NCBI GenBank assembly: GCA_036346395.1
Contig: CM070594.1
Coordinates: 32,893,385-32,957,384, forward strand
Length of the DNA: 64,000 nucleotides
Direction: 5' to 3'
Origin: Hsuehochloa calcarea
Taxonomy: Eukaryota > Streptophyta > Magnoliopsida > Poales > Poaceae
This document shows positions 12,904-24,835 of this stretch, in pieces (the stretch's first letter is position 1; every line of letters starts with the position of its first letter). Made by a program: the position numbers and the translations under genes. The notes below the pieces were generated by a model. It did no database searches, had not been told where the DNA came from, and was given only the letters and a program-made list of their open reading frames with translations.

Positions 12904-15323
12904 ATGAAATTAGTTAGGCGCATGGTCGTGTCGCTGCGGGACGGCGTAGATGATCCTCGGGAATGTGAACTGTCAGGGAGTGGCGACGTCTCGAAGGCCG
13001 TAGTAGGGGCCCATGCGGGAGGCGAATGCGGGGTGATCTCATCGTGGCGGTCGGTGAGGCCCGAGCATGTCGTCCACCCATGGTGCTCTTCTGCGGAAGC
13101 GTCTGAGGTGAGTTAGTCATTGCTTTTGTCTGACGGGAAAATTGGTGTTAATGCGTTCACGTGTACCGAGTAGGTTGTTGTGTTGGCGAGGACCCTCTGG
13201 CGGTCGAGCCGTAGTCTTTGCACGGTGTACCCTCCGTCGTGTCGCCGAACCACTAGTCGCGCTCCGGAGGTGTGATTGAGCGCCGTGCGAAGAAGTCGAT
13301 CCTGCGCCTCCCTCGTGATGGCGATGGTTGCGGCGAGTCTTGTCCCCCTCGCAATTCTTTGCAAGAACAAAGGGTAATGTCACATCGTCCGAAATGAGTG
13401 TATGGAAAGGTATCGACGACAAGAACCGGTTGACGGATGACATACACGTGGCTCGAGGCGGGTCGGGGCGGCGGCCGTAGCTCGGACGACTCCCAGTCGA
13501 CAGGCGTCGCGGAGGGCGGTCTTGCGGAGTGCGGAGGCGGAGGTGGTGGAAGGTACCGCCACGCACGCGATGATGTACGTGAACGTCGTTGTGGCGACCA
13601 CAAGTTATGGATCTAATCGCGAAATTACATCCTCGCGCGCATCGCGCGCAGCGCTATGATACGATCCATTGTGTTGTTGTTTCCACGGTCTATAGCTTCA
13701 GTGAGTGGTTGCGGACACGCTCAAGCGGTAGTCTTGCGCAAAAACCGATAGTAAGTGCGAAAAGTGTTCTTTGAGCGAGAATTATCACGAAGAATGTTTT
13801 ACCGTCTCGTCGGCGGGCGCCCGATGACGGTCGGACCAGCTAGTCTGACGTCGTCCGCATGGCGCCCTTCGGGCCTGCGGCGCCGCCCGAAGCTTTGCAC
13901 CTAGTGCGCGGAGCGTACCACACCGCAAGTACGCCGCAGACGTGCGGATGGCGAGCCGCGAAACTCGGCACCACGTCCGTCGTAACCCTGTCAATCCACA
14001 GCGTCGTCCAGGGCTGCTGTATTTGCCTCCAGTCATCGCTCCTCCGCCCTCTCCTCGTCTGCCTGCAATTGAATTTACATGTCAGAAAATCTTACTCAAA
14101 AATGCCCTCAAAATAACACCAAATAATGACATATCGGTGAGCCTTTGCCGTGAGAGGTCGTCCGTGGCGGTGGAACCTCTGGTAAAGGCGAATTGCCTCA
14201 TGACCAGCTGCGGGTTGTCTTTGCTTTCGACCATGTGCGAGAAGACCAAGTGGCGGTCGTCATCGAGTGCCTCGCCCAGTTACCTTTGGGGCGATAATCC
14301 GAAGGGGGCCGTGTCGTGAAGGAACCGTGCTGTCCATGGCCATCGGATGCCCTCGTCCTCGTGGAGAGTCTCGAAAAGGTTATGGAACTCTGGGTATACG
14401 CGCGATCGGTCTCTCCTAGCCCACCCTAGGGTAGCACGTGTCCAACGTGTTCCTATCGTGAGGCCCGTCGGCGGGTCGTCCCTGCAGCGTCCGTAAAGCT
14501 CGGTGGTCACTGGTAAGGGTGCACGCTGGTGCGGAAATACGGTCGGCCCGACGGAAAGTGCTCCTACGACCATAAGCGTAGGAGGCGTAGCACACCGCGA
14601 GGCGGCTCCTCGCCCGTCTTGCTGTTGACAAGCGTCACACAACCCTCGGTAGGTGGCGCAAAAGCTGCTGCAGAGCCCCAAGCATCTTGTGGAACCTCGT
14701 CGGGCGAGGACGTCGCCAGAGATCGTGCGGATGGATGTAGCTTCGGTACCGCGGTCTCCTGCGTGGTAGGAAGCAGATCCATCCGAACAAGAACAACAGT
14801 GCAGCGACTAAATGTGTCCTCACTTCCTCCGAGTCGCATGCTCGGGCGAGATCATGTACCGCGCGGCCAGAATGTGGCACACCCGCGCGTTCGCGACAGC
14901 GGGTCACCAAATCAGCCGACCAAGCGGACCTTCGGTCCATCGCCTCGGAGGGCACTACTGGAAGACCACGCAGAGGTAGACACATGGCGAGAACCGTCCT
15001 CGAGTAATGGTCATCTCCCCGCCGGAAGTGGAAGGTGTGAGTCTCGGTCTCCAGCGGTCCTGGCGCTTGACGGAGTGCGCGTCAAGCTGCGGCCAGCGCT
15101 TGGGAGGTCCAACATCCGGCGGCGGCGGAGCCGGTCTCCAAGCTTGAGGGACGTCTGCGCTCGTCAAGGGGCCATCTCTCTGGGGCGCTCGGGACCCGAG
15201 CTCGGAGGGCCGACGCCGGCGGACCACGCCCGACAGCGATGTCCCACATCCCGGCGTGGGTCGGCGGCTCGTCGCGTCGTCAAGCTGGAGCTGCGGCATC
15301 TCTCGCCAGCGAGGAAACAACAT
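12904..15323 (-). pseudogene. Plant mobile domain (PMD) protein carried by the MULE (broken)
   Basis: The minus strand from the ATG at 15323 (MLFPRWREMPQL) reads through several frames with PMD landmarks. In order these are HSVKRQDRWRP then GEMTIT (about 15,000-15,050), LFLFGWICFLPRR (about 14,770), YRGLCDACQQQDGRG (about 14,640), and HPHVCGVLAVWYAPRTR-like wording (about 13,900-13,970). A proline-rich tail follows to about 12,900. PMD proteins (MAIN/MAIL1 family in plants) also occur inside transposons; their molecular activity is not well defined. It lies downstream of the transposase on the same strand. Frame changes are frequent, so coordinates are approximate. A long plus-strand frame at 14529-15383 is only its antisense. 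Confidence 0.6.
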
Positions 15324-15505
15324 GTCGATTACGCATGTAAAACAAATTATGTGACACGGAAAATAAGGCAAGACATACGATAAAAATTTCAACAATGCAA
15401 TATGATCATAATGAGTTAACAACAAACCGGACAACAACAAGTACTACATAAAGGCATGGATAAGCAAAGCGAGTCCATCAAAGACATTGAAATAAGCAAG
15501 CGACA

Positions 15506-18104
15506 TCACGGCGTAGTAATTATATCTTCCTCACTACGATTGCTTTGCTTGTCCGGGATGCATTTAGGCGTGGTGATGGAGTGCGAACGAGTCTTACCGC
15601 GATGCGCAGCGGGTCGGCGAACTCGTTGCCGCTGTTGGTCGTCGTCCATGTCGTTCGGATGCGTTGGGATTGTCGTCTTCCACGGTAGGGGTGCTTTAGT
15701 GCGTCGTTGGGCACCCACTTCACTGTCGACCAAAGGTCCACGTAGTGCGTGTCCGGCCGTATGAATGGAACTCGGCCTCCAAGTTGCATCTGGTGGTGGA
15801 TGTCATAGTACTCGGAGATGTAGCGCTCGGGCTTGCCGCCACGCCCGCGCATGCAGCGTACACATGGGAGCATGGTTTGTGCAAAGCTGCGGCTTATTGC
15901 AGTGCACGACGCTTCTTCACCAATCGTGCGGACTGCCACGATCCCCTCTAACATGGCCCATCACGTACTTCTCCACGAGCACGATCTCGAACTTACGCTG
16001 GCGCCATCCATGGTATGGCGGCGTGCGATCGAGCCTTGCGATCTTATTCGCCATGTAGGCATGCATTACTTTGAGAATTGCTTCCGTCCTCCAAATGCTT
16101 CTTGGCCATCATGGCTCTGTTGACAAAGTATCCGATGGTGCGGTTCGGCTCTCCTCCACGATCGCGGTGATCGGCGAGATCGGACACCCTTGAGCACACC
16201 GTTGTACACCTCAGACATGTTGGTCGTCATGATCCGTACTTTGCACCGTCCGTGTCATGCAGCAGGGACCATTTCTCCATGTCAGGTGCGTGCGAGTTAA
16301 CCCACTGTGTGAACTCCCCAACTCTCGCGGACCCTCTAGCTGCTGCCCCTGCCTCGGCATGCGCCGAGTCTCTTACATGCTTCGGTCTCCTCATCGAGCC
16401 GTCTCCACACCGCCGAACTTCCTCCTTTGGTTACGCATGCGAGCTTCTTGAACATCTTCATGAGGTCCTTGCTCAAACCTTGTGTGGAAGTTGGCCGCGA
16501 GATGCCTCATGCACCAACAGCTCCTAACATCGTTCCACTAGTACGGCAGTGCGTCCCATTTTGCATCATGCACAACGCAGACAACAACCCAGCATTGCGA
16601 TCCGAGATGACACATACATCGGCCGATCTTGCACGACCGCCGCTTCACATTGCACAGAACCACAACCCGACTCTCCGTGTTCTCGCTCTCAACAATTGCG
16701 AGCATACGGGGACTAAGCGGTCATTCGCATCGGCCGCAGCGGCGGTGAGGATGGTACCCTGCACTTCCCACATAGGAAGGTACCATCCATCGTGAGCACG
16801 GGCGACAATGTTTGAACCCTTCGATCGCTGACGGAAGGCCCGAAGACCCTTTCAAGAACAAAACAATTGGGCCCTCCGTCGGATGCACCCGCTCAAGCTT
16901 GTTTACGTCGTCCGGGATTAGATTCGCGATTTGATGCGATAATCTTGGTACTAGGTTGTAAGCCTCTTGAATGTGCGAACATTCGCTCGAACCTCGCGTT
17001 TCGCACGCCATGCCGTCTTGTGGCCGACGGGGAATCCCACCATATTGGCAACATCCGCGGCCAGGAGCTTTGGCGAAATGGACACATCTGCAATGACGAG
17101 GTGGCTTATCAAGATGGCAACATACGAGGGCGTCATGTTGCGGTGCAATGTAGCGGCTCGGCTAACTTCGCATGTGTGGTCCTTGGCCACCGTTATCAGG
17201 AAGCCCATGGCGTGATGCGTGAACCTCTGCGCACGGACTTTGCCGGCCACAGATTCATCAACACACGGCGATGTGCGTGTCGGGGTTGGACCTCTGCACC
17301 CGATCGTCCGTCCGATGTTAACGGCGTATCTTGCAATAGCATGTTGTGCGGCGATCTTGTTAGGAAGCGGCCTCTGGCGGGGTGTCCTCATTGAACCCCA
17401 CTCGGCACCCTCGGGCGTGGCGAGACCCCGCGATGTCATCGCAACATCGTCAATCGTGAGGGGCGTAAGCAATGTCGATGGTCACAAAACCACCAAATGC
17501 ACCTCCCGCGGCGGCTTCTCCGTCTTCGTCGTCTTAGAACTAGTTGTTTCCACGTCCTCCTCACTTTCCACCTCATCCACGGTCGGTCGGTACTCGTGAC
17601 AATCAATACAGGTGACCACCATCTCTCGCCCGCCGTTGGGCTCAAAATTGACCGCCACCCCTCGGTCTCCATCGCCCACGTCTCCTCGAGCTGCAGACCA
17701 ACGCAAGCTCCTCCTCACCGGACTTCACTTCACCGGAACCACCCGCGGATGTCCCGTGCTCTCAAGAACCGAGCGTAGACCATCGGCGGCGCATATATCA
17801 GTAGCGGCGGGGTTGCAAACAACCCCATGTAGTTGGCCCATGAAGCGTCACATGTGACCTTCATAAGTTGCCAAAGCGGTCTCGCTGCACCACCCACCAC
17901 CGAGGCATACAAGCGCCTCGATCGCGGCTTCTTCCTTCGATGGCGCGATCGAGCGCGAACGACGCACCGCCTTAGCTCCGAGAGGCTCATGTCCTTGAGC
18001 CGGCGCCGGATCACGGTGCGGTGACAATTTGACAGTCCGCACCGCACGGTCCGTCGCGACGAGACCGTCCCGTGGAACACGAACAGATCTTGAATTTCCG
18101 CCAT
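15506..18104 (-). pseudogene. MuDR-type transposase of the MULE (broken frames)
   Basis: The minus strand from the ATG at 18104 shows MAEIQDLFVFHG, then the N-terminal block WANYMGLFATPPLLIYA (about 17,830), an acidic linker (EVESEEDVETTSSK, about 17,550), and the MuDR DNA-binding type region. That region contains AKDHTCEVSRA (about 17,175) and HKTAWRAKREV (about 17,010), followed by the DDE-domain entry IEGFKHCRP (about 16,810). The tail at 15506-15733 is Arg-rich. Together these are the standard order of plant MULE transposases, which cut and paste the element by its terminal repeats. At least six frame changes break it as written. A SWIM zinc finger was not clearly seen. Confidence 0.8.
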
Positions 18105-19234
18105 AAAGTACCTAACACATGTGCATAGGAAACCATCGAATTATTTGCGGGATTTTTGTCGTAATGAGCGCTTCTACAAATTTGGTTATGCCCATCTTGT
18201 ACCGAGCGTTTTGTCGTACATGTTTTCAATCCGATTGGAGTTCGTATGATTTTTCTATCAATGAAATGTCCAAGCTAATATTATTTCTAGTATAAATAAT
18301 CCATAGCCTATTCTATGTTACACTTGAAATTTCTGTGGTACTACATAGTTACGAATTTTTAACTAGTTTGATATTACGATTGCAAAATAATTCACTTGAA
18401 TTTCTTATTGCATTTCTCGTTTCCATACCCGAGTTAGACCTAACTTACACCAAAGACATGTGTGGTCCACGACAAGGTATTCTTTTCATTAAATTTCAGA
18501 TTTAAAACTTACCGAGAGGTGCGTCGGGTTTCTCATTCTAGCGTGTAATCGTAGTGCATGCACCGAGCGCGATATGCCCGATCAAGAGTACATATACAAA
18601 GCGTTCGATGGGGCTATTTCTATTTTGCTTAACGACCTCCAAAAATTTTGCTATTTTATGACCAAGTTCATGAAACTATAAAAATACCCGAAAGGAAATT
18701 TACAACACTACTAGCAAAATGTCTGTTAAGTCAACTAATTACGGCATAATGACATTGTTAACTACTAGGTCTTCAAAATAAACTAACTAGACAACTAAAA
18801 CTACTCTGTTGCTACAATTCATCTAATTGCATTCTAATCACATTGCTAAAACTACCGATAATACTAATCGAATGCGAATGACACTTACCTTTTCTAGGTG
18901 CTCGCAGCAGGCTTCAAAGCTTATTTTCTACGTGCTCGTGATTTTTTCTGACTCGTAGATTTTTTTTTCACAAATTTTTTTTCACTCTAAGCAGTGTCAA
19001 GACGAGCCGGTGAGGAGGCTCCTCACCGCTCCCTCCCTTTTATAGGCGCATAGCGCGCCTCTGCGCAGCGCATAGCGCCGGGAACTGGCCGGCGCCGTAG
19101 CATGTGACCCAGCGCCGCCACGTGCGGCAAACACCCGCCGACCCGGGTGGGGCAGCAGCAGTCTTTGCCGTCTGGGACGGCAAGGTATGTGGCCCCACCA
19201 GAGGCGACACCAAAGTCTTGCCCACAGGACAGCG
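18105..19234. other. MULE 5' flank of the transposase (promoter side)
   Basis: AT-rich to 19,000, then a GC-rich stretch with GCGCATAGCGC repeats (19045-19080). A TATA-like TTTTATAGG lies at about 19,040 (plus) and a short ORF on the minus strand is not convincing. This is where the transposase promoter is expected; no motif could be proven. Confidence 0.35.
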
Positions 19235-19331
19235 AGACCTACTACGGGGAGGTCATTTTTAGAATTTTTAGATTTATGGGGCTATTTTTGGAATTTTTAT
19301 TGCGCAATGAGGCTAATTTAGTCCACGTTTC
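19235..19331. repeat. Right terminal inverted repeat of the MULE
   Basis: 97 bp, the inverted partner of 9509-9605, ending GTCCACGTTTC at 19331 and followed by the target copy TTGGATTTT at 19332-19340. Confidence 0.92.
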
Positions 19332-19352
19332 TTGGATTTTTGGGATGTTACA

Positions 19353-20106
19353 ATGCCGTTGCCTTTGTTGGAAAAAACGCAGTACACCCTTTTGAAGAGA
19401 TAACTACACCACTGTCAGTGGACACAAGAATATTTTGAATTTCTGAGTAGGACATGACTTGAGCAAACAACATAATAATAGAACCACCAAAACACAAAAG
19501 CCAGATACACATTATGGAAGATAAATAAGATATTATAGGCGTAGTCAACACAGTAAGAGCATATTTTAGCATAGTGGAATCAGCAAATGCTTTATCACAT
19601 AGGATAAGTAATGAACATTCTACAACTGCTACTGCAAATCGCAAAAATTGGAACAAGCCAAGCACCTGTCGATGATCTATAAAGATGTATATTCGGATAT
19701 TCCTATTAGTTCTGTACACCACAATCAATTTTATGCACTGCTCTACATGGACAGGCCCAAAATTCAAATACCCACAATGCATCTAAGTATTCAAATCCAG
19801 AAGAATTCAGATGCTCACCATGTAAAAGATCCAAATAACATATCGAAAGTGCCGTGCTACTTCAGTTTTAATGCAATGGCCCTAGGAGAAGCACACCATG
19901 CACACTACCCAGTACTAACCAAATTGATAGAAGTTTGCATATAAGGTTGTGATATCGTGCATAACTCTGGAATAGGCAATGGAACCAAAACAAAACCCAT
20001 CTGAACAGTGCAGAATGCAGAGTACTCACAAATAAGCTGTGTATTCAGTCGGGGTGGCCGCCGCACCGCCGCACCCGTCGAGGTTGCTGCGCGTCGAGGC
20101 CTCCAT
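19353..20106 (-). pseudogene. 5' fragment of an unrecognised minus-strand gene, copy 1
   Basis: A candidate first exon on the minus strand starts with ATG at 20106 (MEASTRSNLDGCGGAAATP) and ends at 20030 before a GTGAGT donor. Downstream an open frame (19782 to 19348) reads a hydrophobic protein with CSLLILCDKAFADS and a membrane-like stretch TPIISYLSSIMCIWLLCFGG. It runs into the LTR start at 19352. I could not join exon 1 to this frame in phase, so the model is tentative. Both duplicates keep the frame open, but they are nearly identical in DNA, so this is not evidence of selection. Family not recognised. Confidence 0.35.
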
Positions 20107-20206
20107 TCCTCATCCTTGCCCCGCGGCAGCCTGCAACTAACCCTACGACTTCGCTAAACCATCAGGGGCACGGGCAGACGCCCTGATTTGTACTTGAGTC
20201 AGTTGA

Positions 20207-23200
20207 TTTGTACTTTAAGAAAAACAATTGCAAAATTTTTGATTCTTCGGGTAGCCTAGTTTGCGGGATTTCTCGATATGGGAGGATCTTTCGTGCTGAT
20301 TTTTCTGAGTCTTCTGGTGATCCTCTCCGGTGTTTAATTGCTTCTGAATCCCGTGATTTGACCTTCTGGCATAGGAGACTAGGTCATATAGGCTTTGATC
20401 ATTTGACACGAGTTAGCGGCCACGATCTCATTCGTGGTCTGCCAAAACTCAAGATGGTCAAGGATCTAGTTTGCTCTCCATGCCGGCACGGCAAGATGGT
20501 TGCCGCTTCTCACTCTCCAGTCACAGTGACAATGACTGATGCACCAGGACAACTGCTCCATATGGATCTGCTTGGTCCGGCTCGAGTCTGATCGGGGGAG
20601 GAAGTGGTATATTCTTGTTGTGGTCGATGACTTCTCGAGGTACTCTTGGGTGTTTTTCTTAGCCTCGAAGGATGAGGCGTTTACTATTTTTCGTGGTCTT
20701 TTAGTAGGCTTTGTTGAGCTCCCACGTGCATTACGAGCAATTCGCGCGATAATGGCACAATTCAAGAATTCCTACTTTGAGAGTTTACGTGGTGAGGCAT
20801 TGTAAAGCACCGTTCTCGTCTCCATACGTCCCCCAACAGAATGGCGTTGTGGAGAGGAAGAACCGTACCTTGGTCGAGATGGCCAGGACGATGCTTGATG
20901 AGTACTCTACACCTAGGAAGTTTTGGGCTAAGGCCATTGCTACCGCTTGTCATGTTTCTAATGAGTCTTTCTTGGGCACTCTTGCATCGCACTTCTTATG
21001 AGTTGAGATATGGCGAAAACCCAGCCTCGCATTTTCGTGTGTTTGGTTGCAAGTGTTTTATTACAAGTGCAGGAACCTAGATAAGTTCGAGTCACGATCT
21101 TGTGATGGGATCTTTCTAGGTTACTCGACTTCTTCTCGTGCCTATAGAGTGCAGGCTGAGTCTAGCAAAATGGTAGAAACACAGTGAGGTGACCTTCGAT
21201 GAGGCGGTCAGGGACTAGGCGGATATCTCGAGTTCTCTAGAGCGGTCTTAGTCCATCTTTGTGGACGATGAGGAAGACGGAGATGAGGTTGTCTACCCGA
21301 TCCAGTTCTTCCTCCTCCTCTTGAGGTGCCCGCTTCCCTTGCACATCGAGGAGATCACCCTTACCTTACGCTTCTTACGAAGCTAGTGGCTCTGTCCTAT
21401 CTCATCTGCTCATGAGATAGAGGCCACTTCTTCATCTCACCTGGACCTCCTAGACACATTCAAAAGGACCATCCTTGAGCGGATCATTGGAGACCTCTTT
21501 GAGCGTGTCACACGTTCCAAAGTGGTTTGTCTCTCTTTGTCTCCATTCGCTTTGTCGCCTCATTTGAGCCCAAAGGCGTTTGTCATGCTTTATCGACGAG
21601 TCTTGGATAAACGCCATGCATGAGGAGTTGGAAAACTTTGAAAGAAACAAGGTCTGGTCCTTGTTGAGCCCCTCAAGGTCACAATATCATTGGGACCAAA
21701 TGGGTGTTCAAGAACAAGCAAAGTGAAGATGGGTTAGTCATTGAAACAAAGCTAGACTGGTAGCTCGGGGTACTCCCAAGTTGAGGTCTAGATTTGAAGA
21801 GACCTTTGCCTGTAGCTAGACTTGAAGCCATTAGAATCACGCTTGTCTTTGCGCTTCTAAGGGTTTCAAGCTTTACAGAATGGATGTCAAGAGTGCCTTC
21901 CTCAATGGCCTTATTGAGGAAGAAGTCTATGTCGAGGCGACCTCGAGTTTCGAGAACCCCAAATACCTAACCATGTCTACAAAGCTTTCCAAAGCTTTGT
22001 ATGGACTCAAGCGAGCTCCCGAGCTTGGTATGAAAGGCTTAAGTCCTATCTCATTTGAGTCATGGTTTTGAAATGGGTAAAATAGACAAGACCTTGTTCA
22101 TCCGCCGTCTTGGCACCGATCTTTTGCTCGTCCAGATCTATGTGGACGACATCATCTTTGGCGGCTCCTCACATACTCTCGTTTTCCAGTTTTCCGATGT
22201 TATGAGCTCGGAATTTGAGATGAGTATGATGGGCGAGTTGAGCTTCTTCCTTGGCTTCCAAATCAAACAGACTCGGGAGGGTACTTTTCTTCACCAAGGC
22301 AAGTACACTCGAGACCTCCTGAAGCGCTTCGACATGAATGATGGAAAGCTAGTATCAACTCCGATGGCATCTACAGCAGCTCTTGATCCAGATGAAGACG
22401 GCGAACCTGTTGACCAAAAGGAGTTCAGGAGCATGATTGGCTCTCTCTTGTACCTCACAGCCTCGAGACAAGACATACATTTCTCTGTGTGTCTTTGTGC
22501 TCGGTTTCAGGCTTCTCCTCACGTATCTCATCGTCGGTGGTGAAGCGCATCTTCGGTACCTTGAGCTACCATTGACTATGGTATCGGTACTCTTCCTCTT
22601 CTTGTCTATCTCTTAGAGCCTTCTCCGATCACGATTTATTTGGTGTAGGATAGATAGGAAGAGCACCTCTGGCACTTGCCAATTCATTGGCAAGTCTCTT
22701 GTCTCCTGGTCGTCAAGGAAGCAATCCGGTGTTGCGCAGTCCACTGCAGAGGCGAGTGCGTTCTGTGCGACCGATTCTTTGTAGCCAAGTGCTTTGGATG
22801 GTCTCGACCCTGCAGGACTTTGGGTTAGCAATCGTGTGTTCCACTCTTTTGTGATAACACGTCTGCGATTTGCATTGCCAAGAATCCAAAGTGCAACATT
22901 CTCGGACCAAGCATATTGATATCGAGATATCACTTTCTTGAGACCATGTAGAGAAGGGTGACATTGTGCTCGGTTTGTGGAGAGTGAGCACCGGTTGGTG
23001 ATATCTTCACTAAACCTCTGGGATGACTCTCGGTTTTGGCTCTGGGAGAGCTTGGGGTGGTTTGTCCTTACGGACTGTTGTGAGGGAGCTTGGGTTTTAC
23101 TGCTGTATTATATTTTAATTATGCTTACTCCTTTCTGGTTGCATTCTTTTTGAGTGAGTTGGGTCTAAGTCCTTCCAGCATAGGTTAGAATGGTTCTCTT

Positions 23201-24835
23201 ACCAAGTTGCTTTGACTGCTATTTCTTATCTTGTGCTTCTAGGATGCTGCTTATTAGCTGTCTCTTCTCTCTCTAAGTAGAGCTTACTCACTTCTTATAG
23301 GTTCTAGCAAGGGTCGGGCCACCCTTGGGTAGACAGGGACAGTGTTTGCTCCTTAGTGTGTGAGTTGATCAGCTGATAGTCCTAGAATCATATGGGGTAG
23401 ATAAGAATCTTTCTGAGTTTTGGTATTCTCTATATCTTATCTATGCTCTAAGGACTGCCTTTTCTGTTTCTCTTATCAGTTTCTCGTTTTTATTCCTTTG
23501 GTTCAGGGGGAGTTCATCTTGGTTATTCCAGTTCTTAAATGTGTCATAACTCAACCTGAATTAAAAGATGCATCTCATTCTGAAGGGAATCTGGATTTTC
23601 GTGCATTTCATCCTGCATTGCATTATAATCAAATGGAGCCTTGTTTATTATCCCTTATGATCTGTTTTCACTGTTTTACATCTTGCCATGATTTGTGCTA
23701 AACTGCTAGATCTATCATGACTTTTTATGTGTAGTTTAGTCTTTGCCATGCTAAGGTGATTAAAAAATGCTAAACTTGAATTAAAATCTTGTCATGATAG
23801 CTCTTGAGACTAGTCTGGTTGAAGTTATCCTTTTTTGATTCTCGCCATGTCAAGTAGGCTGAGTTGAGTCTTGAATCCCTATTGAGTTTCAGAGTAAGCT
23901 ATGTCAGTTTGTTAAGAAACTTGACTTATCTTTAATCGCTGGTCTAAAAACTTCAAAAGCAAAAATGATCTCTTTTGTGCGAAAAAACTGATCTCACCAA
24001 ATCTTTCTCATGAGACTCCTTGCCATTGCACTAGGCATGAACTCAGGGGGAGCCTTGGATGACCTAAGATCACCTCCTTAAGTCTGTTGCTTGGAGTGGT
24101 CGCATAAGGCTTGGGATCTAGCACATGGTTAAAATTTAAAAAAATGGTTGAAGCTTAGGAGGCAGTTGTGGATGTCACCTAGTCCAGAGCTTGCTTTACT
24201 GAGATAAAACCATAAAGAGCTTTCAGAAAAAGGAAAATATGCTAAAATTGCTTATCATTAAAAAGACCAAGTTCTGGATAAAATGAGCCTTTCTTCAACT
24301 GGTAGCACTCCAAACTGTTCAATATGAGTCTTCTTGGTTCAACTTAGAATATTTGACATGGCTTGTATCAGCTTTGGATACCTTTAGCTAGACTACAATC
24401 TTGGTTTATTTGACTTGCTAAAGAATTGGATCATTAATCAGATTATGGATTTTCTGTCTTAGCTATTCTATACATCAATTGTCATGATCTTGATAGCATT
24501 CTTCTGTGTTATGGTTTGGTGTAATACTCTAATAGTCATTTTGGATAATCTACATGGCTCCTAATGCTTAAAATGAATATCATATAGTCTTTCCTCTCTT
24601 TAATACATCTTGATGATTTTATTGCCAAAGGGGGAGAATTTTGGAGAGAAAAAGCCTTGTGGAGAAAAGCCTTGAGTTTTGCGAAAATTGCTCTTTCATC
24701 TCATCTCAAGTCTTTCTCCTGTGTCAACATGGTCTTGAGCTTCTGTACTACTTGTTTAGACCTTGGTTGACTTCAAACTCAAACTCATCTTATGCCTTTT
24801 TCGGTGATTGTCAATATACTCATCAAGGAGGAGAT
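20207..24835 (+). mobile_element. Ty1/copia element, SIRE-like, 5'-truncated internal part
   Basis: The 5' LTR, PBS, gag and protease are missing. The element opens inside the pre-integrase region and runs through integrase and reverse transcriptase to RNase H. It is followed by about 1.8 kb of non-pol sequence, a purine tract CCAAAGGGGGAGAA (24625-24638) and a second purine tract directly before the LTR at 24836. The extra space between pol and LTR is typical of the SIRE lineage, which may carry an env-like ORF there; I see no intact ORF in it. Confidence 0.75.
20208..23020 (+). pseudogene. Ty1/copia pol remnant (integrase, reverse transcriptase, RNase H)
   Basis: Visible in order: the zinc-binding pre-integrase motif HRRLGHIGFDHL (about 20,375), integrase core VVVDDFSRYSWVFF (about 20,620), reverse transcriptase MDVKSAFLNGLIEEEVYV (21,880) and QIYVDDIIFGG (about 22,135). 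The terminal DIFTKPL lies near 22,997-23,020. The longest clean piece is 22055-22543. Frames change at least seven times (for example near 20,590, 20,810, 21,000 and 22,070), so it is inactive as written. YVDDIIFG is the catalytic core of copia reverse transcriptase. Confidence 0.85.

Larger units (their letters stand above)
9509..19331 (-). mobile_element. Mutator-like element (MULE), 9.8 kb, with TIRs and 9-bp target duplication
   Basis: The element starts GAAACGTGGACTAAATTAG at 9509 and ends with its inverted copy at 19331. Both sides are flanked by the 9-bp repeat TTGGATTTT (9500-9508 and 19332-19340), the target length of Mutator elements. The paralogous copy at 48231-48239 has a single TTGGATTTT and no insert, which proves the borders. 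All recognisable genes are on the minus strand, in order: transposase, plant mobile domain protein, GRF zinc-finger protein. All frames are broken by indels, so as written it is not autonomous. Confidence 0.93.
7919..19352 (-). mobile_element. Minus-strand gypsy-type LTR, copy 1, interrupted by the MULE
   Basis: On the minus strand it begins at 19352 with TGTAACATCCC and appears to end at 7919 with ...CAAGACA, so it has TG...CA ends. Without the MULE it is about 1.6 kb. No PBS or PPT sits next to either end, so it is probably a solo LTR. No flanking 5-bp duplication was found (ATGCC on the right is not matched on the left), and the left border is therefore uncertain. It sits inside the coding-like part of a minus-strand gene fragment at 19353-20106. 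Confidence 0.5.
7919..20206. repeat. Duplicated block, copy 1 (split by the MULE)
   Basis: The parts 7919-9508 plus 19341-20206 match 26727-26872 plus 46778-49105 nearly base for base. Homology begins at TGTCTTGATGAGCTCAC on the left and ends at GAGTCAGTTGA on the right. The block consists of a minus-strand LTR-like part followed by the start of a minus-strand gene. At 20207 copy 1 passes directly into copia pol sequence, while copy 2 continues into promoter-like DNA. The copy-1 counterpart of the gypsy target (TGTAG, 8058-8062) is uninterrupted. Confidence 0.9.

Noticed and set aside
14529..15383. 284-codon plus-strand frame in the MULE
   Set aside because: It is the antisense of the plant mobile domain pieces on the minus strand; the family motifs are only on the minus strand.
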